5,442 nucleotides of DNA from Actinomycetota bacterium (GTDB lineage: Bacteria > Actinomycetota > Actinomycetes > Streptosporangiales > Streptosporangiaceae). Position 1 is the stretch's first letter. Every line of letters starts with the position of its first letter. Shown one piece after another: positions 1 through 4,984 of the stretch. The notes under the pieces are model-generated. The model saw only the letters and a program-made list of their open reading frames with translations, was not told the DNA's origin and made no database searches. The stretch spans positions 1 to 5,442 of the forward strand of contig PLIQ01000354.1 of NCBI GenBank assembly GCA_003140115.1. Reading direction: 5' to 3'. A program made the translations under genes and the position numbers.

Positions 1-587
1 AGCTGGGCCGCGAGTTCCTGGGCCGCGACCAGAGCCTGCCCGGCCGGTACCAGGCGGTTGGCCAGCCCGATCGCCGCCGCTTCGGCGGCGTCGACGGGCC
101 GTCCGGTCAAGATCATGTCCATTGCCCGGCTCGTCCCGATGAGCCGGGGCAGCCGCACGGTGCCGCCGTCGATCAGCGGGACGCCCCAGCGCCGGCAGAA
201 GACGCCGAACACGGCGGTCTCGTCCGCGATCCGCAGATCACACCACAGGGCCAGTTCCAGGCCGCCGGCCACCGCGTACCCCGCCACCGCGGCGATGACC
301 GGCTTCGACAGCCGTAGTCGGCTGACCCCCATCGGCGCGTTGCCGTCGGGTGCCAACCGGTTAGCGCGCTTGGTGCCTACGGCGGTCAGGTCGGCGCCAG
401 AGCAGAACACCCCGCCCTCGCCGTGCAGCACGGCGACCGCGGCGGCGGGATCGGCGTCGAACGCCCGGAAGGCCTCGGCCAGCTGAGCGGCGGTGGGTCC
501 GTCGACGGCGTTGCGGCGCGCCGGCCGATGCAGGAAGACGGTGAGGACGCGCCCCGACCGTTCGACCCGGACCGCCTGATCGGTCAT
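1..587 (-). CDS. Enoyl-CoA hydratase/isomerase (crotonase) family protein, 3' end cut by window
   Basis: Reading leftward from ATG at 587, 195 codons are visible before the window edge; family members are usually 250–270 aa. GAGGAG (595–600) lies 7 nt upstream and supports the start. Crotonases bind acyl-CoA thioesters in the cytoplasm and stabilise an enolate through two backbone NH groups. The first oxyanion-hole segment is GGVFCSGADL (58–67) and the second is GYAVAGGLELAL (103–114). The glutamate equivalent to Glu144 of rat mitochondrial hydratase is kept (E111). The second catalytic glutamate, in the FGQPE motif, is replaced: the segment reads FGVFCRRWGVPLIDGG, with Cys131 at that place. 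The reaction may therefore not be classical crotonyl-CoA hydration; an isomerase, a hydrolase or another acyl-CoA reaction is possible. Family assignment is secure, substrate unknown. The gene is divergent from the HTH regulator, with a palindrome-rich spacer between them. Confidence 0.93.
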   Translation of the reverse strand, partial: MTDQAVRVERSGRVLTVFLHRPARRNAVDGPTAAQLAEAFRAFDADPAAAVAVLHGEGGVFCSGADLTAVGTKRANRLAPDGNAPMGVSRLRLSKPVIAAVAGYAVAGGLELALWCDLRIADETAVFGVFCRRWGVPLIDGGTVRLPRLIGTSRAMDMILTGRPVDAAEAAAIGLANRLVPAGQALVAAQELAAQ

Positions 588-665
588 CGCCGCACTCCTC
601 GATCCTCGGCTGCCAGGGACGCTACCCGCCGGGCCGCCAGGTTGTCCAAACCGCCCCCGCGACCG

Positions 666-707
666 GCCCGCGCGGGCTCGGGGCCGCGTCGCGTTCGCGT
701 CGCGGCC
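666..707. repeat. Two adjacent palindromes in divergent intergenic region
   Basis: GCCCGCGCGGGC (666–677) is a perfect 12-bp palindrome. Four bases later, 682–707 is a 26-bp near-perfect dyad: arms GGCCGCG / CGCGGCC, one T·T mismatch, then CGCG / CGCG around a central TT. The same stretch is also a direct repeat of GCGTCGCG separated by TTC. Chance palindromes are common in GC-rich DNA, but the 11 paired positions of the second are more than expected. They may be operator sites for one of the flanking divergent genes; no function can be assigned. Confidence 0.5.
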
Positions 708-711
708 GATC

Positions 712-735
712 GCGACACGCCGCCCGGCGTGTCGC
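712..735. repeat. Perfect 10-bp inverted repeat with 4-nt loop (hairpin)
   Basis: GCGACACGCC (712–721) and GGCGTGTCGC (726–735) are exact reverse complements around a GCCC loop. The site lies about 93 bp before the GTG of the HTH regulator and 125 bp before the ATG of the crotonase gene. Both genes are transcribed away from it, so a terminator role is unlikely, and no T-tract follows on either strand. A protein-binding dyad or a supercoil-extruded cruciform between divergent genes is more plausible. Confidence 0.6.
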
Positions 736-741
736 CACCCC

Positions 742-800
742 TTGTGGACTACATCGAATGCTACGTTTCTTTTCAAGTACTACAAGTCAGGTAGATGCGG
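742..800 (+). promoter_or_regulatory. Probable control region of the HTH–DUF5753 gene with CAAGT direct repeat
   Basis: This is the only low-GC segment upstream of the regulator. It contains CAAGT at 774–778 and again at 783–787, in phase at 9 bp, inside TTCAAGTACTACAAGTCAGG. No convincing -35/-10 pair with 16–18 bp spacing is seen. Promoter or autoregulatory operator function is inferred from base composition and position only. Confidence 0.35.
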
Positions 801-828
801 CCGGATGAACCGCAGGAAGGCAGGAATC

Positions 829-1674
829 GTGGCCGGAGATCCCCCCGTGCGGCGCCGTCTGGTCGGCGGTGCGCTGCGCCGGCACCGGGAAAATGTGGGC
901 TACGCGCTCGAAGACGCGGCCCGGGTCCTCGAGTGCGACCGTTCCAAGATCAGCCGGATCGAGACCGGCCAGCGTGGCATCCGGCCCAAGGAGCTGCGTG
1001 AGCTGCTGACCGAATACGGCGTGCCCGCGACCGAGCAGCTCGCCCTGGTGTCGATCGCTAGCCGCGGCGGCCAGCACAGCTGGTGGCATCCCTACGCTGA
1101 CACCATGTCCGACGCCTACCTGGACTACGTGATTATGGAGTCGGCTGCCTCCGAGATCATGACCTACGAGGCGCAGCTCATCCCCGACCTGCTGCAGACC
1201 GATGAGTACGCCCGTGCCATCGCCGCCGCCGAGCCGGGTTACGTGACCCACCAGCAGCAAGAGGACGCCGTGGCGGCTAAGGCGGTGCGCAGACAGGCCG
1301 TGCTGAACGAGAGCCGCCGGCTCAGCGTGATCCTCGGCGAGGGCGCGCTGCACCAGGTGGTCGGCGGCGCCGATGTCCTGGCCGGGCAGCTCAGCCACCT
1401 GGCCCGGTTGAGCGACGATGCGCCTGCCATCACACTCCAGGTGCTGCCGTTCTCGGCCGGCGCGCACGCCGGCGCGGGCAGCGGATCCCTGGCCATCCTG
1501 AGGTTTCCCGATGCGCCGAGCCTCGGCGTGGTGTACCTGGAGGCCCTGTCCGGCGGCGTCTACCTGGAGAGCCAGGCCGATGTGGCCCGCTACATCCGCG
1601 CCTTCGCGCTACTGCGCGCGGCGGCCCTCAGCCCTGCCGACAGCGCACGCCTACTTCAGGGCCTCGCGGCCTAG
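829..1674 (+). CDS. XRE-family HTH transcriptional regulator with C-terminal DUF5753
   Basis: A 281-aa cytoplasmic protein when read from GTG 829, which has AGGAAGG (814–820) upstream and gives the usual family start (V/M-A-G-x-P-x-V-R-R-R). An in-frame ATG at 805 lacks a good ribosome site. Residues 9–64 form a helix-turn-helix of the HTH_31/XRE type, with recognition-helix region CDRSKISRIETGQRG (36–50). Residues from about 85 to 272 match DUF5753, including the WWHPYAD, Y-EAQLIPDLLQT-EYARA and VLPFSAGAHAG segments. In actinomycetes this architecture is a large paralogous family (the WhiJ-like group) and is normally paired with a small DUF397 protein that antagonises it. No DUF397 gene is seen on either side, so it may be an orphan or may act with a distant partner. 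Its 3' end overlaps the convergent 81-aa gene by 24 nt. Target genes unknown; autoregulation is likely by analogy. Confidence 0.93.
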   Translation: MAGDPPVRRRLVGGALRRHRENVGYALEDAARVLECDRSKISRIETGQRGIRPKELRELLTEYGVPATEQLALVSIASRGGQHSWWHPYADTMSDAYLDYVIMESAASEIMTYEAQLIPDLLQTDEYARAIAAAEPGYVTHQQQEDAVAAKAVRRQAVLNESRRLSVILGEGALHQVVGGADVLAGQLSHLARLSDDAPAITLQVLPFSAGAHAGAGSGSLAILRFPDAPSLGVVYLEALSGGVYLESQADVARYIRAFALLRAAALSPADSARLLQGLAA

Positions 1675-1896
1675 TCCCACGGGCTCCGGTGCGCTGTCGG
1701 ACCGGTGGGCCGGGTGGCGCAGCTGCTGGGTGACCGCCGCGAGCTTTTCGATGATCTCCTGGATGTCCTGGAGGGGTTTCTGCGTCCTTAGCGACCGCGC
1801 CTGGTGGCTACCGCCGTCACCTCCAACGGCGTCCGGCACGGGGCCGTCGTCTGGACCTGATCGGCTGGCGTCCGGCACGCTATCGCCGAAGTTCAT
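1651..1896 (-). CDS. Small protein of unknown function (81 aa), convergent to the HTH regulator
   Basis: The start is ATG at 1896 with AGGAGA 8 nt upstream and a promoter candidate about 100 bp further up. The product is hydrophilic. Residues 1–40 are rich in Gly, Asp, Pro and Ser and probably disordered. Residues 41–60 (PLQDIQEIIEKLAAVTQQLR) form a clear amphipathic helix, long enough to pair as a coiled coil. The tail is basic/Pro-rich and probably disordered. There is no Cys, signal peptide or membrane segment. Codons in the helix part end almost only in G/C, which supports coding. I do not recognise the family; it is not DUF397. Because it sits at the end of an HTH–DUF5753 gene where a partner is expected, a regulatory interaction is possible but unproven. 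Alternative: a lineage-specific ORF without function. The opposite strand is open here as well (see findings). Confidence 0.6.
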   Translation of the reverse strand: MNFGDSVPDASRSGPDDGPVPDAVGGDGGSHQARSLRTQKPLQDIQEIIEKLAAVTQQLRHPAHRSDSAPEPVGLGREALK

Positions 1897-1904
1897 GCGC
1901 GGTG

Positions 1905-1910
1905 TCTCCT
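1905..1910 (-). promoter_or_regulatory. Strong ribosome binding site of the 81-aa gene
   Basis: On the minus strand AGGAGA lies 8 nt before the ATG at 1896. It is one of the best Shine-Dalgarno matches in the window and is the main reason for calling this small gene and its start. Confidence 0.65.
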
Positions 1911-1999
1911 GGAGATGATCCGAGTTAGCGGTATAGCGGTCGGCGACTACTGGGGGTCGATGTATTCCGTCGACTGAGGCGCCTTAAGCGCAGGGCACT

Positions 2000-2028
2000 A
2001 TGTTAAAGGTTTTTCGGCGGTATGTCAC
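2000..2028 (-). promoter_or_regulatory. Promoter candidate for the 81-aa gene
   Basis: On the minus strand GTGACA (2028–2023) and TAACAT (2005–2000) are separated by exactly 17 bp. This is a 5/6 match to TTGACA and a good TANNNT-type -10. The start point would be near 1993, leaving a leader of about 97 nt before the ATG at 1896. It fits a housekeeping sigma (HrdB-type) promoter. Predicted from sequence only. Confidence 0.5.
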
Positions 2029-2187
2029 GCATCTCGCGGTGCGGCGTGGCGTGTTCATTTGCTTAGTCACGCGGCGGTTCCGCAGGGCGTCGGGCCGACC
2101 TTCCGCTGCCGCTCGCGTGCCAGGGTGGGCACGGCCTCTTAGCTGCGGCAATCGGTCGCTGCCCGGCCCGGCGACGCGATGACACAC

Positions 2188-2217
2188 TTGCACTGTCAGT
2201 GATTGCAACTTTAGATT
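2188..2217 (+). promoter_or_regulatory. Rightward promoter candidate upstream of the transporter operon
   Basis: TTGCAC (2188–2193) and TAGATT (2212–2217) are 18 bp apart; shifting the -10 by one base (TTAGAT) gives 17 bp. TAGATT fits the actinomycete -10 form TAGRRT loosely. The next rightward gene is the MFS exporter 290 bp away, beyond the TetR remnant, so transcription from here would read antisense through that remnant. It may instead be a leftover of a lost gene. Confidence 0.4.
2191..2201. promoter_or_regulatory. Small dyad overlapping the rightward promoter
   Basis: CACTG-T-CAGTG is a perfect inverted repeat with a single central base, lying across the end of the -35 box and the spacer of the candidate promoter. 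That is a classical place for a repressor site. Arms are only 5 bp, so chance is possible. Confidence 0.3.
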
Positions 2218-2292
2218 CATTAACGCTTTGTACACGCACTTGCATATGCCATTGGTGGGGTCAGTTGCCCGGTTCCCAGGATATAAGAAGCG

Positions 2293-2451
2293 TCAGTGAT
2301 GCGGCGGGGCGTTCTGGCGAACGATCATCTCGAACTCGGCCGGCAGTATCGCCGGCACGGGCAGCGGGCTAACGTCCGCTCGTTCTGGTCGCAGGCCATC
2401 CAGGACCGCGGTTAGGTACCGCCGCCAGATCTCCGGGCTGACCGGCCTCGC
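2293..2451 (-). pseudogene. C-terminal remnant of a TetR-family repressor
   Basis: The minus strand ends in about 52 codons (2451–2296, stop TGA 2295–2293) that read like the end of a TetR ligand-binding domain: RPVSPEIWRRYLTAVLDGLR, then PLPVPAILPAEFEMIV. The W-RRYL...LDGLRP signature is typical of the last helices of TetR regulators found beside MFS drug exporters. TetR proteins are about 190–220 aa; here the whole DNA-binding half and most of the ligand pocket are missing. No start codon fits, and upstream the same frame merely stays open antisense to the transporter gene. The likely history is a deletion that fused the repressor's 3' end to the transporter's upstream region, removing the shared operator. 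An incidental ORF is possible, but the motif content argues against it. Confidence 0.6.
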
Positions 2452-2508
2452 GAGCTGCGCGTTACTGTGGCTGTAAGCGGAGAAGCCACCTCCAGATTGG
2501 TGAAGCTT

Positions 2509-4038
2509 ATGTCTGATGTCAGCACCATCAGCGGGGCCGCGGACCGGCGACGCTGGCTCGTCCTGGGCGTCATCGGCATCGCGCAGCTCATGGTCATTCT
2601 CGACCTGACGGTGATGAACATCGCGCTGCCGTCCGCGCAGCGCGCCCTGCACTTCACCACGGTGGACCGGCAGTGGGTGGTCACCGCCTATTCACTGGCG
2701 TTCGGCAGCCTGCTGCTGCTGGGCGGCAGGCTGGCCGACCTGCTCGGCCGCAAGGTCACGTTCCTGATCGGCCTGGCCGGCTTCGCCGGTGTGTCGGCCA
2801 TCGGCGGCGCCTCGGTCAACTTCACCATGCTCGTGACCGCCCGGGCTTGCCAGGGCGTGTTCGCCGCGATCCTGGTGCCGTCGGCGCTTTCGCTCCTGAC
2901 CACGACGTTCACCGACCCGAAGGACCGCGGCAAGGCATTCGGCATCTACGGTGCGATCGCCGCGGGCGGCAGCGCGGTCGGCCTGCTGCTCGGCGGCGCC
3001 CTGACCGAGTACTTGTCCTGGCGCTGGACGCTTTATATCAACCTGGTCTTCGCCGGCGTGGCCTTCGTCGGGGGAGCGATGCTGCTGCCGTGGCAGCGCT
3101 CCCGGGTCAAGCCGAAGCTCGACATCCCGGGCGTGGTGATGGTGTCCGGCGCCTTGTTCTGCCTGGTCTACGGATTCTCGAACGCGGCCACGCATGACTG
3201 GAGCACGCCATCCACCTGGGGCTTCGTGGCCGCCGGCGTGGTGCTCCTGATCGTGTTCGCGTTCTGGCAGGGCCGCGCCCCGAACCCGCTGCTGCCGCCC
3301 CGCGTGGTGCTCGACCGCAACCGCGGTGGCGCCTACCTCTCGATGCTCATCGCCGCGTCCGGCATGTTCGGGACCTTCTTGTTCCTGACCTACTACCTGC
3401 AGCAGACCCTCGGCTACTCCCCGGTCGTCACCGGCTTCGCCTTCCTGCCCTTCGCCGGCGGCATCGCGCTCGCGGCCAACATATCTACCATCGTGCTCAT
3501 GCCCCGGGTCGGGCCCAAGCCCCTGGTCGCGACGGGGATGCTGGTCGCGGCGGGCGCGGCGGTCTGGTTTGCCCAACTGGGACCCCATACCGGCTACGCC
3601 TCGGGCGTGCTCGGCCCGCTCATCCTGACCGGCGTCGGCCTCGGCATGGTGATCGCGCCGTCCATCAATACCGGCACCTTCGGCGTGGCCCCGCAGGACG
3701 CGGGGGTCGCCTCGGCGAGCGTCACGGTGGGCCAGCAACTGGGCGCCTCCATCGGTACCTCGCTGCTCAACACCATCTTCGCTAGCGCCGTGGCCTCCTA
3801 CACCGCCGCCCACCTCGCGTCGGCCAGGCTCATCGGCCGCCAGGCGCTGACCGGGCTGGCGCTCGCGCACGGCTACGACACCGCGTTCTGGTGGGCGGCG
3901 GGCATCTTGGCCGGCGGTTCAATCGTGGGCGGGATCCTGTTCCGCCGCGGGCCGCTCTTCGCCCGCGACACTCCGGGCGGTCAGGTCAGCCGGGCCATGG
4001 AGCCGGAAACAGAGGCCGGGCCGGCCGTCTCGGCCTGA
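2509..4038 (+). CDS. MFS transporter, DHA2 (EmrB/QacA-type, 14-TM) drug exporter
   Basis: A 509-aa inner-membrane protein that probably exports drugs or metabolites in exchange for protons. ATG 2509 is preferred: GGTGA (2499–2503) lies 5 nt upstream, and translation begins just before the first membrane helix; GTG 2467 has no ribosome site. Visible motifs are DHA2 motif D1, LDLTVMNIALP (31–41) in TM1; motif A, GGRLADLLGRK (72–82); motif B-like RACQGVFAAILVP (112–124); and motif C, GGSAVGLLLGG (153–163), followed by LSWRWTLYINL. Hydrophobic segments continue to about residue 490, consistent with 14 helices and full family length, and TVGQQLGASIGTSLLNTI marks a late helix. The usual Pro of motif C (GP) is Leu here. 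The gene is followed after 4 nt by the DUF5655–DUF5990 gene, probably one operon. A TetR remnant lies immediately upstream, so its original repressor is lost. Substrate cannot be told from sequence. Confidence 0.95.
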   Translation: MSDVSTISGAADRRRWLVLGVIGIAQLMVILDLTVMNIALPSAQRALHFTTVDRQWVVTAYSLAFGSLLLLGGRLADLLGRKVTFLIGLAGFAGVSAIGGASVNFTMLVTARACQGVFAAILVPSALSLLTTTFTDPKDRGKAFGIYGAIAAGGSAVGLLLGGALTEYLSWRWTLYINLVFAGVAFVGGAMLLPWQRSRVKPKLDIPGVVMVSGALFCLVYGFSNAATHDWSTPSTWGFVAAGVVLLIVFAFWQGRAPNPLLPPRVVLDRNRGGAYLSMLIAASGMFGTFLFLTYYLQQTLGYSPVVTGFAFLPFAGGIALAANISTIVLMPRVGPKPLVATGMLVAAGAAVWFAQLGPHTGYASGVLGPLILTGVGLGMVIAPSINTGTFGVAPQDAGVASASVTVGQQLGASIGTSLLNTIFASAVASYTAAHLASARLIGRQALTGLALAHGYDTAFWWAAGILAGGSIVGGILFRRGPLFARDTPGGQVSRAMEPETEAGPAVSA

Positions 4039-4042
4039 TGTC

Positions 4043-4984
4043 ATGTCCCAGCCATCCGCGCTACCCGGCCTGCTGACGCCCGAGGCCGTCCGGCTCATCG
4101 AGGGTCAGTACGCCGACCGACCGCACCTGCGGTCCATCCTGGACACCGTGCTGGTCACGCTCCCCGCGCTCGGGGAGGTCACGGTCGAGGCCCGCCGGAC
4201 CCTCGTGTCGCTAGTCACGCCACGCCGGACCTTCGCCGTAGTGCAGGCGACCACCAGGAACCGCGTGGATCTCGGGCTGCGTCTGGAGGGACTCGGCGAC
4301 CCGACGCCCGGCGCCCGTCTGCAGCCCGCCAAGAACCTCGGCGCCGCCACGGTGCGCCTTGCGTTGACCGAACCCGCCGAGTTCGACGACGAAGCCCTCG
4401 GCTGGCTGCGGCTGGCCTACGAGCAGAACACCGCGCCCGCTCCGCCGCGGCGCAGGTCCGTCCCGAGGCCCAAGCCCGAGCCCGCCCCGTTGACGGTGGT
4501 GATCGAGGCCTTCGGCCTGCTCGGCCGCTCCTTCTGCGCGGGACCGGACGCACCGACCTTCCGGAACGTTTACTTGGGGCTTCGCAGTACCAGCAAGGAC
4601 CGGCCGAGCCTGGTCACGCCCGGACACCCGTGGCGGGTGACCGAGCCCGTGCCCGGTGATGCTCAATCCGCCCGGTGGGAGGTCGAGATCACGGTCAGGC
4701 GCGATGATGACGGCCTCGATTTCGGCGGGCCGTTCGTACGAGGCGACCGCACCGACCGCCACCTGGGCCTCGTCTGGGGCGACGTCTCGGCCGACGGTAC
4801 CTTCCGGCTCATCCGCGGCTCCAAGCTGAAGCTCGCCGACGTCGCTCCCGCCCTCGTCACCGAGGCCATGCGTCCCGGCTCCCGGCTGGTCGCCCAGACC
4901 CGCTTCACCGATGCGCAAGGACATCCGATCCGGCCCGCAGACCTAGTTTGGTCAGTCAGCCATGCGCCACGGAAACGGCAGTAG
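4043..4984 (+). CDS. DUF5655–DUF5990 fusion protein of unknown function
   Basis: A 313-aa soluble protein. ATG 4043 lies 4 nt after the exporter's stop without its own clear Shine-Dalgarno, so translation is probably coupled. Residues about 10–128 resemble DUF5655: a helical start, then TLVSLVTPRRTFAVVQATTR, RVDLGLRLEG, LQPAKNLGAATVRLAL and an acidic DDEALGWLRLAYE helix. A Pro/Arg linker (129–149) follows. Residues 150–306 match DUF5990: TVVIEAFGLLGRSFCAGPDA, FRNVYLGLR, PGDAQSARWEVEITV, GPFVRGDR, LGLVWG and FRLIRGSKLKL. DUF5990 proteins normally stand alone (about 150 aa), so the two-domain form is notable. Domain names are recognised from memory of the families; neither has a known reaction. 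There are no membrane segments and no signal peptide. The 3' end overlaps the convergent downstream gene by 33 nt. Its place behind an exporter may reflect a shared role or only shared transcription. Confidence 0.85.
   Translation: MSQPSALPGLLTPEAVRLIEGQYADRPHLRSILDTVLVTLPALGEVTVEARRTLVSLVTPRRTFAVVQATTRNRVDLGLRLEGLGDPTPGARLQPAKNLGAATVRLALTEPAEFDDEALGWLRLAYEQNTAPAPPRRRSVPRPKPEPAPLTVVIEAFGLLGRSFCAGPDAPTFRNVYLGLRSTSKDRPSLVTPGHPWRVTEPVPGDAQSARWEVEITVRRDDDGLDFGGPFVRGDRTDRHLGLVWGDVSADGTFRLIRGSKLKLADVAPALVTEAMRPGSRLVAQTRFTDAQGHPIRPADLVWSVSHAPRKRQ

Larger units (their letters stand above)
2185..2244. repeat. CACTTGCA direct repeat, two copies 52 bp apart
   Basis: Identical octamers lie at 2185–2192 and 2237–2244, a period of 52 bp, close to five helical turns. 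A related TTGCA occurs at 2203. The pair flanks the predicted -10 and start point, an arrangement suited to looping or cooperative binding. Function is inferred only. Confidence 0.35.
1897..2292. other. Gene-free region of lower GC between the small gene and the TetR remnant
   Basis: No reading frame of coding character is found in these roughly 400 bp; the open frames have actinomycete-atypical composition, no ribosome sites and no recognisable motifs. GC drops clearly at 1990–2030 and at 2183–2290, which is typical of promoter DNA here. Contents seen: a leftward promoter candidate (2000–2028), a rightward one (2188–2217), a CACTG-T-CAGTG dyad (2191–2201), two CACTTGCA repeats (2185 and 2237) and the palindrome GCATATGC (2242–2249). 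The stretch 2030–2180 shows nothing specific apart from GCGTGAC twice on the minus strand (about 2024–2030 and 2065–2072). Confidence 0.6.

Noticed and set aside
58..794. Plus-strand open frames at the left end (58–486, 423–794)
   Set aside because: They are antisense to the crotonase gene, whose motifs and ribosome site are clear, and they end in the palindrome-rich spacer.
787..1467. Long open frame on the minus strand opposite the HTH–DUF5753 gene
   Set aside because: It is the antisense image of a well-supported gene, with a His/Gly/Val-rich composition and no family motif.
1511..1918. Possible DUF397 partner gene after the HTH regulator on the plus strand
   Set aside because: The frame is mostly a shadow of the regulator's 3' end. 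None of the W-R-K-S-S-Y-S / C-V-E-V-A / D-S-K-x-P motifs of DUF397 is present in any plus frame.
1984..2235. 83-codon minus-strand ORF in the gene-free region
   Set aside because: No ribosome site, Arg-rich incoherent composition, and it spans the low-GC promoter sequences.
2246..2299. 17-codon plus-strand ORF (MPLVGSVARFPGYKKRQ) that could be a leader peptide
   Set aside because: No Shine-Dalgarno, no attenuator-like hairpin pair after it, and it is more than 200 bp from the exporter start. Probably chance.
2460..2479. Imperfect dyad CGTTAC-N7-GTAAGCG between the TetR remnant and the exporter as a surviving TetR operator
   Set aside because: Only a 4-bp exact core (TTAC/GTAA) is symmetric; too weak to claim, although its place is suggestive.
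2293..2652. 119-codon minus-strand frame as an intact regulator gene
   Set aside because: Only the last 52 or so codons resemble TetR; the upstream part is antisense to the transporter's first helices and has no helix-turn-helix.
2692..3870. 392-codon open frame on the minus strand opposite the MFS gene
   Set aside because: Extremely Arg/Glu/Gly/His-rich, without hydrophobic core; a typical shadow in GC-rich DNA. The plus strand clearly encodes the transporter.
4211..4924. 237-codon minus-strand frame opposite the DUF5655–DUF5990 gene
   Set aside because: Shadow frame: the plus strand matches two known domain families in order, and the minus frame has no recognisable motif.
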